Of a stretch of 64,000 nucleotides of DNA, positions 8,432 through 18,158 are shown piece after piece. Within the stretch, counting starts at the first letter, position 1. Each line of letters starts with the position of its first letter. The stretch is taken from assembly GCA_965224095.1 (NCBI GenBank), contig OZ245039.1:2480001-2544000 (forward strand), written 5' to 3'. The notes under the pieces are model-generated. The model ran no database searches and was not told the DNA's origin. It worked only from the letters and a program-made list of their open reading frames with translations. A program made the translations under genes and the position numbers. The DNA comes from JBPEWY01 sp965224095. Lineage in GTDB: Bacteria; Bacteroidota; Bacteroidia; Flavobacteriales; Flavobacteriaceae.

Positions 8432-9598
8432 ATGAAGATAAAAAAGATAGAAAAAATAATATCCAAGTACTTGATTAATCAAGCTACCCTAAGTGAATTA
8501 AAGGAATTAGAAAGTTGGCTTGAAAATTCAGAAAATAAAAAGGAGTTTACAGCATTTGTAAAAACCAATTACCTCATTGATTATAACTTAATGAAATTTG
8601 ATAAAACCAATACCAAGGAACTACTAAATAATCTCATTCAAAAGGAGGAAAAAGTTTTTAAACTGAGAAGAATTAAACGGTTGATGAGATATGCTGCATT
8701 GTTTATTCTTCTTTTAACAACAACATTTTTTGTTTTTAAAGATAGTGTTTCTCGTAAACCCCAAACAGAAATAAACAGTATTGTTAATTCGATTGAACCT
8801 GGGGTTGATAAAGCCATCCTTACATTGGAAAATGGGTCTCAAATTGAATTAGAAAAGGAGTCTGTTATTAAAACTAAACGAGCAATTATTGAAGGGGCAA
8901 AAATTGTATATAACTCAGATGAAGAAGCGGAGGCTAAAGTTGCTTATAACTACTTGGCAATTCCTAGAGGAGGGCAATTTTTTATTGAACTATCTGATAA
9001 AACCAAAGTTTGGCTCAATTCAGATTCCAAGCTAAAATATCCGGTAAACTTTAAAGAAGGAGAAACTCGTAAAGTTGAGTTGTTATACGGAGAAGCGTAC
9101 TTTGATGTGTCGCCAAGCCAAGAAAATAATAATACCAAATTTGTGGTGTTATCCAGAGATCAGGAAGTGGAAGTTCTTGGAACGGAGTTTAACATAAAGG
9201 CGTATAATGATGAAAGAAATGTTTATACAACATTAGTAGAGGGGCTTGTTGAAGTGGGAAATGAAGTTACTTCAAAGAAGCTATTCCCTAATCAGCAATC
9301 CATTATGGATGTAAAAAAAGGAAAACTCATAATAAATTCCAATGTGAATGTCTATGATCAAATTTCCTGGAAAGATGGTGTTTTTAGCTTTAACGGGAAA
9401 AGTCTAAAAGAGATAATGAAAGTGATATCTCGTTGGTATGATGTAGAGGTTGAGTTTAAAAATAAAGGAGTAGAAGATATTAAGTTTATTGGTATTTTCC
9501 GAAAAAATCAAGGGATAGAACAGATTTTAACAACAATTAAAAATACCCATTCTATTAATTCTTACAACATTAAAGAAAATAAAATAATACTCAAATAA
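8432..9598 (+). CDS. FecR-family anti-sigma / transmembrane sensor, cluster A
   Basis: 388-aa inner-membrane anti-sigma factor. The N-terminal cytoplasmic part (~1-80) would hold the sigma factor; one transmembrane helix follows (YAALFILLLTTTFFVF, ~87-102), then the periplasmic FecR domain with YNYLAIPRGGQFFIELSD near 170 and KVWLNSDSKLKYPV near 190, and a C-terminal DUF4974-like STN-contacting domain (~315-385). It is divergent from the ECF sigma gene and directly upstream of a SusC carrying an STN signalling domain, the expected sigma / anti-sigma / transducer set. A leader hairpin separates it from susC. Confidence 0.92.
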   Translation: MKIKKIEKIISKYLINQATLSELKELESWLENSENKKEFTAFVKTNYLIDYNLMKFDKTNTKELLNNLIQKEEKVFKLRRIKRLMRYAALFILLLTTTFFVFKDSVSRKPQTEINSIVNSIEPGVDKAILTLENGSQIELEKESVIKTKRAIIEGAKIVYNSDEEAEAKVAYNYLAIPRGGQFFIELSDKTKVWLNSDSKLKYPVNFKEGETRKVELLYGEAYFDVSPSQENNNTKFVVLSRDQEVEVLGTEFNIKAYNDERNVYTTLVEGLVEVGNEVTSKKLFPNQQSIMDVKKGKLIINSNVNVYDQISWKDGVFSFNGKSLKEIMKVISRWYDVEVEFKNKGVEDIKFIGIFRKNQGIEQILTTIKNTHSINSYNIKENKIILK

Positions 9599-9602
9599 AA
9601 AA

Positions 9603-9645
9603 AGGGGATAGAAAATTAAACCGTGGAAAGTATAGTTTCTTCCCC
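9603..9645 (+). other. Stem-loop in the fecR-susC intergenic region, cluster A
   Basis: GGGGA-T-AGAAA (9604-9614) can pair with TTTCTTCCCC (9636-9645), a ten-pair stem with one bulge and a ~21-nt loop. There is no long T-run after it, so it is a leader structure or weak attenuator rather than a classical terminator. The equivalent gap of cluster B also holds a hairpin (44941-44983). Confidence 0.45.
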
Positions 9646-9695
9646 TCTTAAAGCTTTTAATTAATTAAATGTTTAACTAACTAAAATACAAATTT

Positions 9696-12600
9696 ATGGA
9701 AATTAAATTAACTAATTCTCTCTTCAAAAGAAAGGGGCCAATTCTAAAGCTTATGAGAATATTTATTCTGCTGTTTTGCTCTACTGTTTTTAGCTTTACC
9801 CCAATAGATTTGTTTTCTCAAGATGCTAAAATAATGGTCGATAGAGATCAAACGGTAACGATCGATGAAGTTTTTGAAATGATTAAGTATCAAACGGAGT
9901 ATAATTTTATTTATCGCAAAGATTTGTTTAAAAATGCACCAAAAGTTCCTTTAAAAAAGGGAAAAATAAAAACAAATAAACTTCTTGAAATTATTTTGTC
10001 TGAACGTTTATATCAGGTTTCTTTTAGTGATGAAAATACTATTATAGTAAAAGAATTACTACCAGTAAACACTTTGTTTCAGAATATCTTAAGAGGAACG
10101 GTAACCGATGCTAGTGGGATACCATTGGCTGGTGTAAATGTTATTGTAAACGACAATGAAAGAGGAACTGCAACCGATTTTGATGGAAATTATCAAATTA
10201 GAGTTGGAACAGGTGATAAGCTTAGCTTTTCATACTTAGGTTTTGTAACTCAAAATTTCATTATTGAAAATCAAACAACTCTTAATGTACAAATGGTTGA
10301 AGACACCGCAGAGTTAAGTGAAGTTGTAGTCGTCGGTTATGGTAGTCAGGAAAGAGATAAAATTGGTAGTTCCATTGAACAATTTGAAGCTAAGGAAATT
10401 GAAAAGCGTGCACCCGGCGTTCCCAATGTTGCCAATATTTTGGGTGGGCAAATAAAAGGGCTTAATATAACGCAATCTTCTGGAGCACCCGGAGCACAAA
10501 GCAATATTAATATCAGAGGCCTTACATCGCCTTTTGGCAATAGCCTGAATCAGCCATTATATGTTATTGACGATGTGCCATTTTTTGCCACGCCAAATGT
10601 AGATCCTGATAGTAGAAGTAATTTTAATTTGGTTGATAATCCACTTTTGGCATTAAATCCGAACAATATTGAATCCGTTTCGGTACTTAAGGACGCCGCC
10701 GCTACCTCGATTTATGGTTCCAGGGGAGCAAATGGTGTAATTATAATCACTACTAAACGGGGGCGTCAGAACACTGCCCCAAGAATAACCCTGGATGTAT
10801 CTACATATGTGTCCAAAGCCATAAAATTTCACAATGTGTTGGATGCCGAAGGTTATAAACAATTGCATACATTAATTGCTAGAAACACTATTGAAGCATT
10901 TAACCGTGGTAAAACCAGCCTGACAGGATATAGGCTGGCAACTACTTTTATGGATCCCAACACATTTGAAGTATTTGACACCTATTTTGAAACAAATTCA
11001 GGAGAGGATATTCCTACTTTCGGTAATGCCAATACTAATTGGCAGAAAGAAGTATTTGGGCAGACACCGGTATCTACCAACGTCAATTTAACCATTGCAG
11101 GAGGGAGCGATAAAACTAATTATTCGGTAGCTTTAAACTCAAGGGACGAAAACGGCTTTGCCATAAAAAGCCAGTTTAGAAGATATGGTATACGGGCCGC
11201 TATTGATTCAAAATTAAAAGATTGGTTAAATGTTGGTGCAACTGTGGGCTATAATGGAACAAAAAATGAATCCGGTTTAGAGACTGGTACGGGTTTTTTC
11301 TCTACCGAGACTGCTGCTCAAAGAAGGCCGGATAGATCAATATTCGATGAGAATGGCGAATTTGTAACAATACTTGCAAATCTAAGAGGAACTAGCACAC
11401 CCGGACAAATTAATTCATCATGGAGATACGAAAACCCTGTCGCACAAGCCGAACAAACAATAAATAATACTGCAACCAATTTTTTAGGAAATGCATACAT
11501 CGAGCTGGATTTGTTGGAAGGGTTAACTTTTAGAACAGATGCCAACCTCGCCATATTTGATAGCAGAACCGAAAAATTTAGGCCCAAAAGAGCCAGTACA
11601 TTCAGGTTTGGACAGGATTTCACTAACTCAGGATTAAGCGGGAATAACAATAATAGATATTTTACGGCTAATTTCAGGTTAAACTATAACAAAACCTTTG
11701 GTAAAAACAATATAAATGCTATGATTGGGCATGCCATAGATAGGAGTAATAATTTCAGTACAAGTTTTTCTTATATTGGTACGCCGGATGATTTTGCTCT
11801 TACCTATCCCTCTTCGGCAATAGAAATTACCGAAGCACGAGGTGGTGAAGTAGAAAGCGGGATAGATTCATATTTTTCGAGATTACAATATGGCTATGAT
11901 AATAGATACACGCTTACAGCCAATATAAGAAGTGATAAATCTTCAAAATTTGGGCCTGGTAACCAGGTGGGTATATTTCCTTCGATTGCCGCTAACTGGA
12001 ATGTTAGTAACGAGAAGTTTTTAAGTAGTAGTGAATTTGTCAATAGATTAACACTTAGGGCGAGTTATGGACAAACGGGATCTTCCAATGTAAATGATTT
12101 CCGCTACAATCAGTTTTTTGCTCCCGGAGTTCGGGCCAATGGGCAATACCAGGGAGAAAGTGCCATTATTCCGGATCTTGAATTCCCGAATGAAAATATC
12201 GGTTGGGAAACAACAACGGAATGGAATATCGGGGTGGATTTCGCCCTTGGGAACAATACTTTTTTTGGCAGTTTTGATATCTATGATAGATATACCGATG
12301 ATGTTTTGGCACCTTCTTTTATTTATGTAGAATCCGGAGCGAAAGAATTCAGCGAGAATATAGCGGATATCAGTAACAAAGGTTGGGAGCTGGAACTGGG
12401 TGCGAATATTGTAAGAACTCCAAACGTTAATTGGTCCATTGATTTCAATATTAGCACTAATAAAGGTGTTATTGAAAAGTTAAACAATGCTAATCTGAGT
12501 TCATCAGATTTGAATAGATATGCCGAAGGTAACGAAATAGGCAGTATATATTCAAGAGTATCTACCGGTATTTTTCAAACGGATGAAGAAGTGGATGAGC

Positions 12601-13223
12601 TAAATGCACTTTCACCTACGGGAATATTTATTAATAGATATACCGGTGCTGGCGATGTAAACTACAAGGATGTTAATGGTGACGGAAGAATTACCAGTGC
12701 GGATGTAGAATTGGTAGGTAACTCCACGCCTGATTTCTTTGGTGGTTTCGCAACTAATTTCAACTACAAGAATATTTCGTTATTTGCAGGTTTTCAATAT
12801 GTTCTTGGTGGTGATAGGAGATATTTTCTTAATGGGGACTTAAAATATGTTTCCTCTGAAATGCAAAATATGGGGCCGGAAGCCCTTAATTTCTGGAGAT
12901 CCGGAAATACGGATACCGATATACCTAACTTAAGATATGGGTATTTCAATAATGATGATTCTGCTGTGCCTGAACTTTATGATGCTTCATATTTAAGGTT
13001 AAAAGTAGTTACCTTAAACTATTCATTTCCAAAAAAGTATCTCGGGAAGGCATTTTCATCTTTGGATATATACGCTGCAGGAACCAATCTTTTAACATTT
13101 ACGGATTACCCAGGGCTAGATCCGGAATCATCTTATGCAGGTAGTGTGGAGGGGCCTGGAATAGATTTTTCAACCTTCCCTTTTGCAAAAACATTTACCT
13201 TAGGAGTTAAAATAGGGCTTTAA
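9696..13223 (+). CDS. SusC/RagA TonB-dependent outer-membrane importer with STN domain, cluster A
   Basis: 1175-aa outer-membrane barrel that imports a ligand with energy from TonB. Order: N-terminal region with signal sequence (to ~42, LMRIFILLFCSTVFSF), STN signalling domain (~48-120, TVTIDEVFEMIKYQTEYNFIYR) that contacts FecR, carboxypeptidase-like regulatory domain (~132-205), the SusC box VVVVGYGSQ at ~209-217, plug (NIRGLTSP, YVIDDVPF, LKDAAATSIYGSRGANGVIIITT), then a ~22-strand barrel ending KTFTLGVKIGL. It is followed 16 bp later by its SusD lid. No carbohydrate enzyme is nearby; the neighbours are thiol-disulfide proteins and peptidases, so a peptide ligand is more likely than a glycan. 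It has the same length as its cluster B paralogue. Confidence 0.95.
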   Translation: MEIKLTNSLFKRKGPILKLMRIFILLFCSTVFSFTPIDLFSQDAKIMVDRDQTVTIDEVFEMIKYQTEYNFIYRKDLFKNAPKVPLKKGKIKTNKLLEIILSERLYQVSFSDENTIIVKELLPVNTLFQNILRGTVTDASGIPLAGVNVIVNDNERGTATDFDGNYQIRVGTGDKLSFSYLGFVTQNFIIENQTTLNVQMVEDTAELSEVVVVGYGSQERDKIGSSIEQFEAKEIEKRAPGVPNVANILGGQIKGLNITQSSGAPGAQSNINIRGLTSPFGNSLNQPLYVIDDVPFFATPNVDPDSRSNFNLVDNPLLALNPNNIESVSVLKDAAATSIYGSRGANGVIIITTKRGRQNTAPRITLDVSTYVSKAIKFHNVLDAEGYKQLHTLIARNTIEAFNRGKTSLTGYRLATTFMDPNTFEVFDTYFETNSGEDIPTFGNANTNWQKEVFGQTPVSTNVNLTIAGGSDKTNYSVALNSRDENGFAIKSQFRRYGIRAAIDSKLKDWLNVGATVGYNGTKNESGLETGTGFFSTETAAQRRPDRSIFDENGEFVTILANLRGTSTPGQINSSWRYENPVAQAEQTINNTATNFLGNAYIELDLLEGLTFRTDANLAIFDSRTEKFRPKRASTFRFGQDFTNSGLSGNNNNRYFTANFRLNYNKTFGKNNINAMIGHAIDRSNNFSTSFSYIGTPDDFALTYPSSAIEITEARGGEVESGIDSYFSRLQYGYDNRYTLTANIRSDKSSKFGPGNQVGIFPSIAANWNVSNEKFLSSSEFVNRLTLRASYGQTGSSNVNDFRYNQFFAPGVRANGQYQGESAIIPDLEFPNENIGWETTTEWNIGVDFALGNNTFFGSFDIYDRYTDDVLAPSFIYVESGAKEFSENIADISNKGWELELGANIVRTPNVNWSIDFNISTNKGVIEKLNNANLSSSDLNRYAEGNEIGSIYSRVSTGIFQTDEEVDELNALSPTGIFINRYTGAGDVNYKDVNGDGRITSADVELVGNSTPDFFGGFATNFNYKNISLFAGFQYVLGGDRRYFLNGDLKYVSSEMQNMGPEALNFWRSGNTDTDIPNLRYGYFNNDDSAVPELYDASYLRLKVVTLNYSFPKKYLGKAFSSLDIYAAGTNLLTFTDYPGLDPESSYAGSVEGPGIDFSTFPFAKTFTLGVKIGL

Positions 13224-13239
13224 TAAAAATAATTGTACG

Positions 13240-14652
13240 ATGATAAAATATATAAGCAAAATTATTATAACGGTAATCGCGATATTTACCTTAATAGCAT
13301 GTGAAACGATCGCGATCGACGACCTTGAACCAAAAAACAAATTGGAAGTCGGTAACGTATTTACGGATGCCGGCAAAGTAGAATCATTACTTAACGGTGT
13401 TTACCTTTCATGGCGGAATTTCTTTTTCTCTGCGGGCTATCAGTTTGCATACTCCGGGTATTTCGAATATAGGTTTGGCAGTGATTTTTTTGAGAATAAT
13501 CTTGATATCGACAATATTGAAGTATATAATTTGTATCAGGAGTATTATGAGATGTTGCAAAAGGCAAATTACCTGATCTATGGATTACAGAACGTTGATA
13601 ACATTGAGGGATTGCAACAAACCAGAAGAAATGAGATTGAAGGCGTAGCAAGACTGAATAGGGCGATGGCACACTTTTATTTGCTAAGACTCTATGGGCA
13701 ATCGTGGGACACAAGCTCCAGTTTGGGAATTGTTGTTAATATGGAACCTCAAACAAGCACTGAGCCCAAAGCACGAAGTACGGTTCAGGAAACCTATGAC
13801 GCAATATTGTCAGATTTAGATTTTGCCATAGCCAATGCCCCGGCATCGAATGTGCCATGGAAAATGTCTCAAGTAACGGCTAAAGCGGTTAAGGCTCAGG
13901 TGTTATTAACATTAAATGATTATCAGGGCGCTGCACAATATGCCTTAGAAGTAATGAATGATGGGAATTATGGATTAGAACCAAATTATGCTGACATTTA
14001 TTACAATGGCCATGAATCGACAGAGTTTTTGTTCTCTCCCTATTGGGTTTATTTCAGTGATGCCGGATCGGATTTGTTTGGTCAATATTTTGAAACGCAA
14101 CAAGCGTTAACAGATTTGGCAGATGCCGAAGTAGGAGCTCCTGATGATGGGAATTCTGCTACCGGTGAAGGCTTTGACAAGCGCTATGCTTTTGATAACG
14201 CTACTGATTTGTTGCCAAGCAGAAGAGATCATGGAAAATACCCACATGCCAGACTCAGAGACCAAAAAGGTAGTGGGCATCATATATTGCGTGTTGGGGA
14301 AATGTATTTAATTTATGCGGAAGCTAAAGCGCGTTTGGCGTCAGGGGTAGATCAAGATGCCGTTGATGCGATGAATGTTATTAGATTACGAGCAGAAATG
14401 CCCGAAAAAAATCCAGGCACCAAAGAAGAACTATTGGAAATGATTCGTATAGAGAAAACTTTAGAACTGTTCTTGGAGTGGGGTCAGCCATGGTACGATA
14501 TGGTAAGGTATCACAAATTGGGAGATATAAACATATCCGATTTTAGACCTAATTTTGAAACATCTGACGATAGAATACTTTGGCCTATTCCAGATAAGGC
14601 TTTATTAGCCAACAATAAATTGGTTCAAAACCCTGGATATTCATCACTTTAG
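13240..14652 (+). CDS. SusD/RagB-family surface lipoprotein, cluster A
   Basis: 470-aa outer-membrane lipoprotein forming the ligand-binding lid on the SusC barrel. The lipobox is TLIAC with Cys21. SusD features include the N-terminal NVFTDAGKVESLLNGVY, tetratricopeptide-like helices (RLNRAMAHFYLLRLYG near 140), LRVGEMYLIYAEAKARL near 350, IRIEKTLELFLEWGQPWYDMVRY near 405 and the C-terminal LWPIPDKALLANNKLVQNPGY. It is translationally close to susC (16 bp). A long hairpin follows before the next gene, which may set a lower transcript level for downstream genes. Confidence 0.94.
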   Translation: MIKYISKIIITVIAIFTLIACETIAIDDLEPKNKLEVGNVFTDAGKVESLLNGVYLSWRNFFFSAGYQFAYSGYFEYRFGSDFFENNLDIDNIEVYNLYQEYYEMLQKANYLIYGLQNVDNIEGLQQTRRNEIEGVARLNRAMAHFYLLRLYGQSWDTSSSLGIVVNMEPQTSTEPKARSTVQETYDAILSDLDFAIANAPASNVPWKMSQVTAKAVKAQVLLTLNDYQGAAQYALEVMNDGNYGLEPNYADIYYNGHESTEFLFSPYWVYFSDAGSDLFGQYFETQQALTDLADAEVGAPDDGNSATGEGFDKRYAFDNATDLLPSRRDHGKYPHARLRDQKGSGHHILRVGEMYLIYAEAKARLASGVDQDAVDAMNVIRLRAEMPEKNPGTKEELLEMIRIEKTLELFLEWGQPWYDMVRYHKLGDINISDFRPNFETSDDRILWPIPDKALLANNKLVQNPGYSSL

Positions 14653-14747
14653 TAATAGTGATTGGTTCTATAATCAGTATTTTCTGTATCACAGCTAATA
14701 GAAATACTTTAAATGCAATAAAATCAAGCGTGGTTGTTTAGTTTAAT

Positions 14748-14786
14748 GGATTAAGGAAGTTGTTTAGACAACAACTTCCTTAATCC
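14748..14786 (+). terminator. Perfect 17-bp hairpin after susD, cluster A
   Basis: GGATTAAGGAAGTTGTT at 14748-14764, a 5-nt loop, then the exact reverse complement to 14786. There is no clear T-tail, so it may be a partial terminator or an mRNA-stabilising 3' structure between the abundant susCD message and the distal genes. Cluster B has a canonical terminator at the same place. Confidence 0.6.
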
Positions 14787-14925
14787 AAAATAATAATTAA
14801 TTGCGGCTTTTTATTGGTTTGCATTATTTAGGCTTGATAACTAAGGCATAATCTACTTGTTTAAGTATTCAATTTTAAAAGACTTTAACTTTTTTTTACG
14901 AGGGATGTGAAATTTGGGCACGTCT

Positions 14926-14967
14926 TTAAATAAACATTCATTAAATAAACATTCATTAAATAAACAT
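14926..14967 (+). repeat. Tandem 15-bp repeat overlapping a start codon
   Basis: TTAAATAAACATTCA occurs at 14926-14940 and 14941-14955, and a third partial unit (TTAAATAAACAT) runs from 14956 into the ATG of the following TlpA gene at 14966. A change in copy number would alter the leader length without touching the reading frame. Whether copy number varies cannot be told from one sequence. Confidence 0.7.
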
Positions 14968-16144
14968 GGCTAACAAAACACCGATCTTAATAGCAGCATT
15001 AGGTTTCGCAATAGCAATACAACTATTTTCCTGTAATAACGAACCTAATTCTCAATATAATATATATGCGGAAAATCTAGATTTTTACGAAGGAAAACAA
15101 GTTACATTTCAACTTTATGAAAATCCCGGGCAAGCATCAAACGATACGACTAAATTAACAGCTACTATTAAAGACGGAGCCTTTAGTTTTACAGGTGATG
15201 CCAATATTATAAAAATGGGGGATATGAGTATTGAAGATGCCCAGGGAAAATCTCTATATAGTCGCTATATCGTCTTAGAACCGGGAACCTTAAATTTAAA
15301 AATTGACGATAAAAACAGGTTATTGGCACAAGGAGATAACCTCAATACCAAAGCAATAGATTCCTGGTTATATAACAAAAAAGCCGATAGTTTACTCGAG
15401 GTAATAAAAAGCATGCAAAAACTTCCTGAAAAGAAAAGAAACCATCCTAAATATGATGCGTTTAGAAAGAAATACAATGCTTTGCTAAAACAAAGACGTA
15501 AGATTATTATAAGCATCATTAAAGATCTTGCATTTAATAGCGAGAACGATATCATACCACTTATAGTTGCTCTTAATAGAGGTTATGGACTAACCACTGA
15601 AGAATATAAGCAGATTCTAGGCAATACAACCGAATCACCCGAAAAAGCATTTTTAATAAAGCAACTTAAAGGAAAAATAGAACTTATAGAAAATATGGCA
15701 GCCAAAACAGGAGACCATATGATTGGTAAAACCATTGAAGATTTTTCTGTAAATGATATTAATGGAGTGTCTAGAAATCTTTCAAAGGTTATCTCTAAAA
15801 ACAAATATACGCTGGTTGAGTTTTGGGCATCTTGGTGTGCACCGTGTCGTGCCGAAATACCGCATATGAAGAAAGTATATGCAACATATAAAAGCAAAGG
15901 GTTCGAGATATTTTCTTACTCCCTGGACCATAAAGAGGATGCCTGGAAAAAAGCCAGTAAGGAGGAAAATTTAAGTTGGATAAATACTTCGGATTTGTTA
16001 GCTAAAAAGAGCCCTATAGTGAAGTCTTTTGCCGTAATAGGGATTCCTAGAAACTATCTTGTGGATAGTCAAGGTAAAATAGTGGCTATAGATCTTAGAC
16101 AAGAACAACTGGAAGAAAAAATAGAGGCACTATTGCCAGAATAA
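14966..16144 (+). CDS. TlpA-family thiol-disulfide lipoprotein 1, cluster A
   Basis: 392-aa periplasm-facing lipoprotein (lipobox LFSC, Cys23). The N-terminal half (~30-125) is a DUF4369-like beta domain (EGKQVTFQLYENPGQ), a helical linker follows, and the C-terminal thioredoxin-fold domain (~255-392) has the redox motif WCAPC (Cys291/Cys294), plus the cis-Pro loop GIPRNYLVD. Such proteins reduce or oxidise disulfides in the periplasm using electrons from DsbD. It is first of a run of six genes (14966-23804) with gaps of 5-113 bp. CAPC instead of CGPC suggests a somewhat different redox potential from its two neighbours. Confidence 0.88.
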   Translation: MANKTPILIAALGFAIAIQLFSCNNEPNSQYNIYAENLDFYEGKQVTFQLYENPGQASNDTTKLTATIKDGAFSFTGDANIIKMGDMSIEDAQGKSLYSRYIVLEPGTLNLKIDDKNRLLAQGDNLNTKAIDSWLYNKKADSLLEVIKSMQKLPEKKRNHPKYDAFRKKYNALLKQRRKIIISIIKDLAFNSENDIIPLIVALNRGYGLTTEEYKQILGNTTESPEKAFLIKQLKGKIELIENMAAKTGDHMIGKTIEDFSVNDINGVSRNLSKVISKNKYTLVEFWASWCAPCRAEIPHMKKVYATYKSKGFEIFSYSLDHKEDAWKKASKEENLSWINTSDLLAKKSPIVKSFAVIGIPRNYLVDSQGKIVAIDLRQEQLEEKIEALLPE

Positions 16145-16169
16145 AATAAACCTTTAAAGAAATAATAAT

Positions 16170-17588
16170 ATGAGAAATCTACTAATTATCGCTGCTGCTT
16201 TTTTATCGATAGCTTGTAACAAGGAAAAAAAAGAAACAGTTGATTACGCTGTTATTTCAGGCAAGCTTAACAACTACGACGATATTGAAATAGCCTTTAG
16301 AGGTGATAGATATTTGAAATTTAGAAAAACCATTCAGGTTAATGAAGATGGTACATTTAGAGATACACTTCGCTTGCCAAAGTGGAATAGGAATTATCAT
16401 ATATATGCATTAAAAAACAAGGTGTTTATGCATTTTCGACCAGGAGATAATTTAGTGGTGAATATTGACACCATGAATGTAGATAACCCTGTAAGTTTTA
16501 GTGGTGAAGGGGCAAATTATGCTGAATACCTATACCAAAAAAATAAAGTAGAAGAGGGTTTAATGCCTCCATCTGGTGGGGAGTTTGCTTACGACGAGCA
16601 AAAATTCATAGAAGTACAGGACGAGCTTAAAGGCAAATGGTTGAATTTGCTGGATACCTTCGAAGGACTCTCAGAAGAGTTTATAGCACAGGAAAAAAAG
16701 GATATAAATTATCAAATTTTAGCCAATTATGGTAATTATGATTTCTTTCATGGAAGAGCAATAGAACAATCCGATTTTCAAAGCTCGGATGGGTTTATGG
16801 ATACTTATCTGGCTTTCGATTTTGACAACGAAGATGAGTATGGGAACTCTTTTTATTATGAAGACTTGGTTTTGAATCGATTAAGATACTTAAGACGCGT
16901 CGAATCGATAAGGTTAAATTCAGAAAATATAGACTATGATAAAAATGTATTATGGCAAAAAACTATAGTCAATAATATAAAAAATGAAACTCTAAAAGAA
17001 AAGCTATTGGCAGGAAGTACTAAAAATTATTTAGGCTCTTTCAAATTAAGTCAAGACGAGAAAATAGAAGTTTATAATTTTTATACTGCCAATGCTAAAG
17101 ATGAAAAATGGATTTCTGAAGTAAATGCTGGTTATGAAGAAGCAAAAAAACTATGGAAGGGTAGTCCATCGCCAAAATTTAACGATTACAGAAATCATGC
17201 CGGGGGTACTATGTCTTTAGACGACTTAAAGGGTAAATATGTGTATATAGACCTCTGGGCAACCTGGTGCGGGCCTTGTAAAGCTCAAATACCCTATTTA
17301 AAAGAACTTGAAAAAGAGTACCACGATAAAAACATTGCCTTTGTAAGTTTAAGCGTTGATAAACCAAAAGATGCCGATAAATGGGTTAAAATGGTAAATG
17401 ATATGGAACTTACGGGTATCCAGTTAATGGCAGATAACGAATTCAAATCTGATTTTGTTCAAAGCTATAAAGTTACTGGTATACCGAGATTTATTCTAAT
17501 TGATCCTCAGGGAAAAATCGTTGATCAAAATGCACCGCGCCCATCTGGCAAAGAAATAAGACCATTGTTTAATAGTCTGGACATTTAA
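16170..17588 (+). CDS. TlpA-family thiol-disulfide lipoprotein 2, cluster A
   Basis: 472-aa lipoprotein (Cys16 in SIAC). The N-terminal and middle parts carry a DUF4369-like/helical region; the C-terminal TlpA domain holds LWATWCGPCKAQIPYLKE (Cys367/Cys370) and the cis-Pro loop GIPRFILIDPQG. It has a very close paralogue of identical length on the other strand (32705-34123), in which most residues are identical, including long unbroken blocks in the linker and thioredoxin domain. That points to a recent duplication or gene conversion between the two clusters. Role by family: periplasmic disulfide reduction. Gap of 25 bp after the previous gene. Confidence 0.9.
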   Translation: MRNLLIIAAAFLSIACNKEKKETVDYAVISGKLNNYDDIEIAFRGDRYLKFRKTIQVNEDGTFRDTLRLPKWNRNYHIYALKNKVFMHFRPGDNLVVNIDTMNVDNPVSFSGEGANYAEYLYQKNKVEEGLMPPSGGEFAYDEQKFIEVQDELKGKWLNLLDTFEGLSEEFIAQEKKDINYQILANYGNYDFFHGRAIEQSDFQSSDGFMDTYLAFDFDNEDEYGNSFYYEDLVLNRLRYLRRVESIRLNSENIDYDKNVLWQKTIVNNIKNETLKEKLLAGSTKNYLGSFKLSQDEKIEVYNFYTANAKDEKWISEVNAGYEEAKKLWKGSPSPKFNDYRNHAGGTMSLDDLKGKYVYIDLWATWCGPCKAQIPYLKELEKEYHDKNIAFVSLSVDKPKDADKWVKMVNDMELTGIQLMADNEFKSDFVQSYKVTGIPRFILIDPQGKIVDQNAPRPSGKEIRPLFNSLDI

Positions 17589-17598
17589 AATAATACAC

Positions 17599-18153
17599 AT
17601 GTTTTTTAGAAAGAATTTGGCCATTATAATAAGCATCCTATTTCTAGTGCTTTATCATGCAAATGCACAGCAGGATAGAACTAACCGAGGGCCTGTAATT
17701 ACTCCAGTAGAACAGGTGTTTAATACCATTAAGGTAGTTGAGCCAACGCAGGAATTCCCTGTTAGCTTGAGTGCAAAGGTATTTAAGGCTTTAGGTGATA
17801 GTAATCAAGAAATTGATGTAATTATCAAAATAAAGATACATAAAGATTGGCATATCTATGCTTATGTTCCCGAATCAGGAATGTTTTATGAAACGGTTTT
17901 AGATTTTGAATTACCTAAAGGCGTAGAATTGATGGGAGATTTAATTACGCCAGACATGGCAACTTATATTGATGACCCCGAAATATTACTTTATAAGGGA
18001 GAGCTGATGTTTATTCAAAAATTGAAGGTTTCAAAAAATTATGATGCGGGAAAGGCTATTAAGATAAATCTTGAATATAGTGCATGTAATGCTTATACCT
18101 GTAAGCCTATTGAGGAGATCGAAAAAAAAATATTTATTAAAAAAACACCATAA
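17599..18153 (+). CDS. DsbD N-terminal (alpha)-like periplasmic protein, cluster A
   Basis: 184-aa exported protein (signal peptide FFRKNLAIIISILFLVLYHANA) made of one immunoglobulin-like domain resembling the N-terminal domain of DsbD: HKDWHIYAYVPESGMFYETV and the final pair of cysteines in YSACNAYTCKPIEE. In full-length DsbD this domain passes electrons from the membrane part to periplasmic clients. A free-standing copy would be a shuttle between the DsbD encoded at 23910 and the TlpA lipoproteins. It starts 10 bp after the TlpA gene. The cluster B counterpart is at 39189. Confidence 0.8.
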   Translation: MFFRKNLAIIISILFLVLYHANAQQDRTNRGPVITPVEQVFNTIKVVEPTQEFPVSLSAKVFKALGDSNQEIDVIIKIKIHKDWHIYAYVPESGMFYETVLDFELPKGVELMGDLITPDMATYIDDPEILLYKGELMFIQKLKVSKNYDAGKAIKINLEYSACNAYTCKPIEEIEKKIFIKKTP

Positions 18154-18158
18154 CCATT

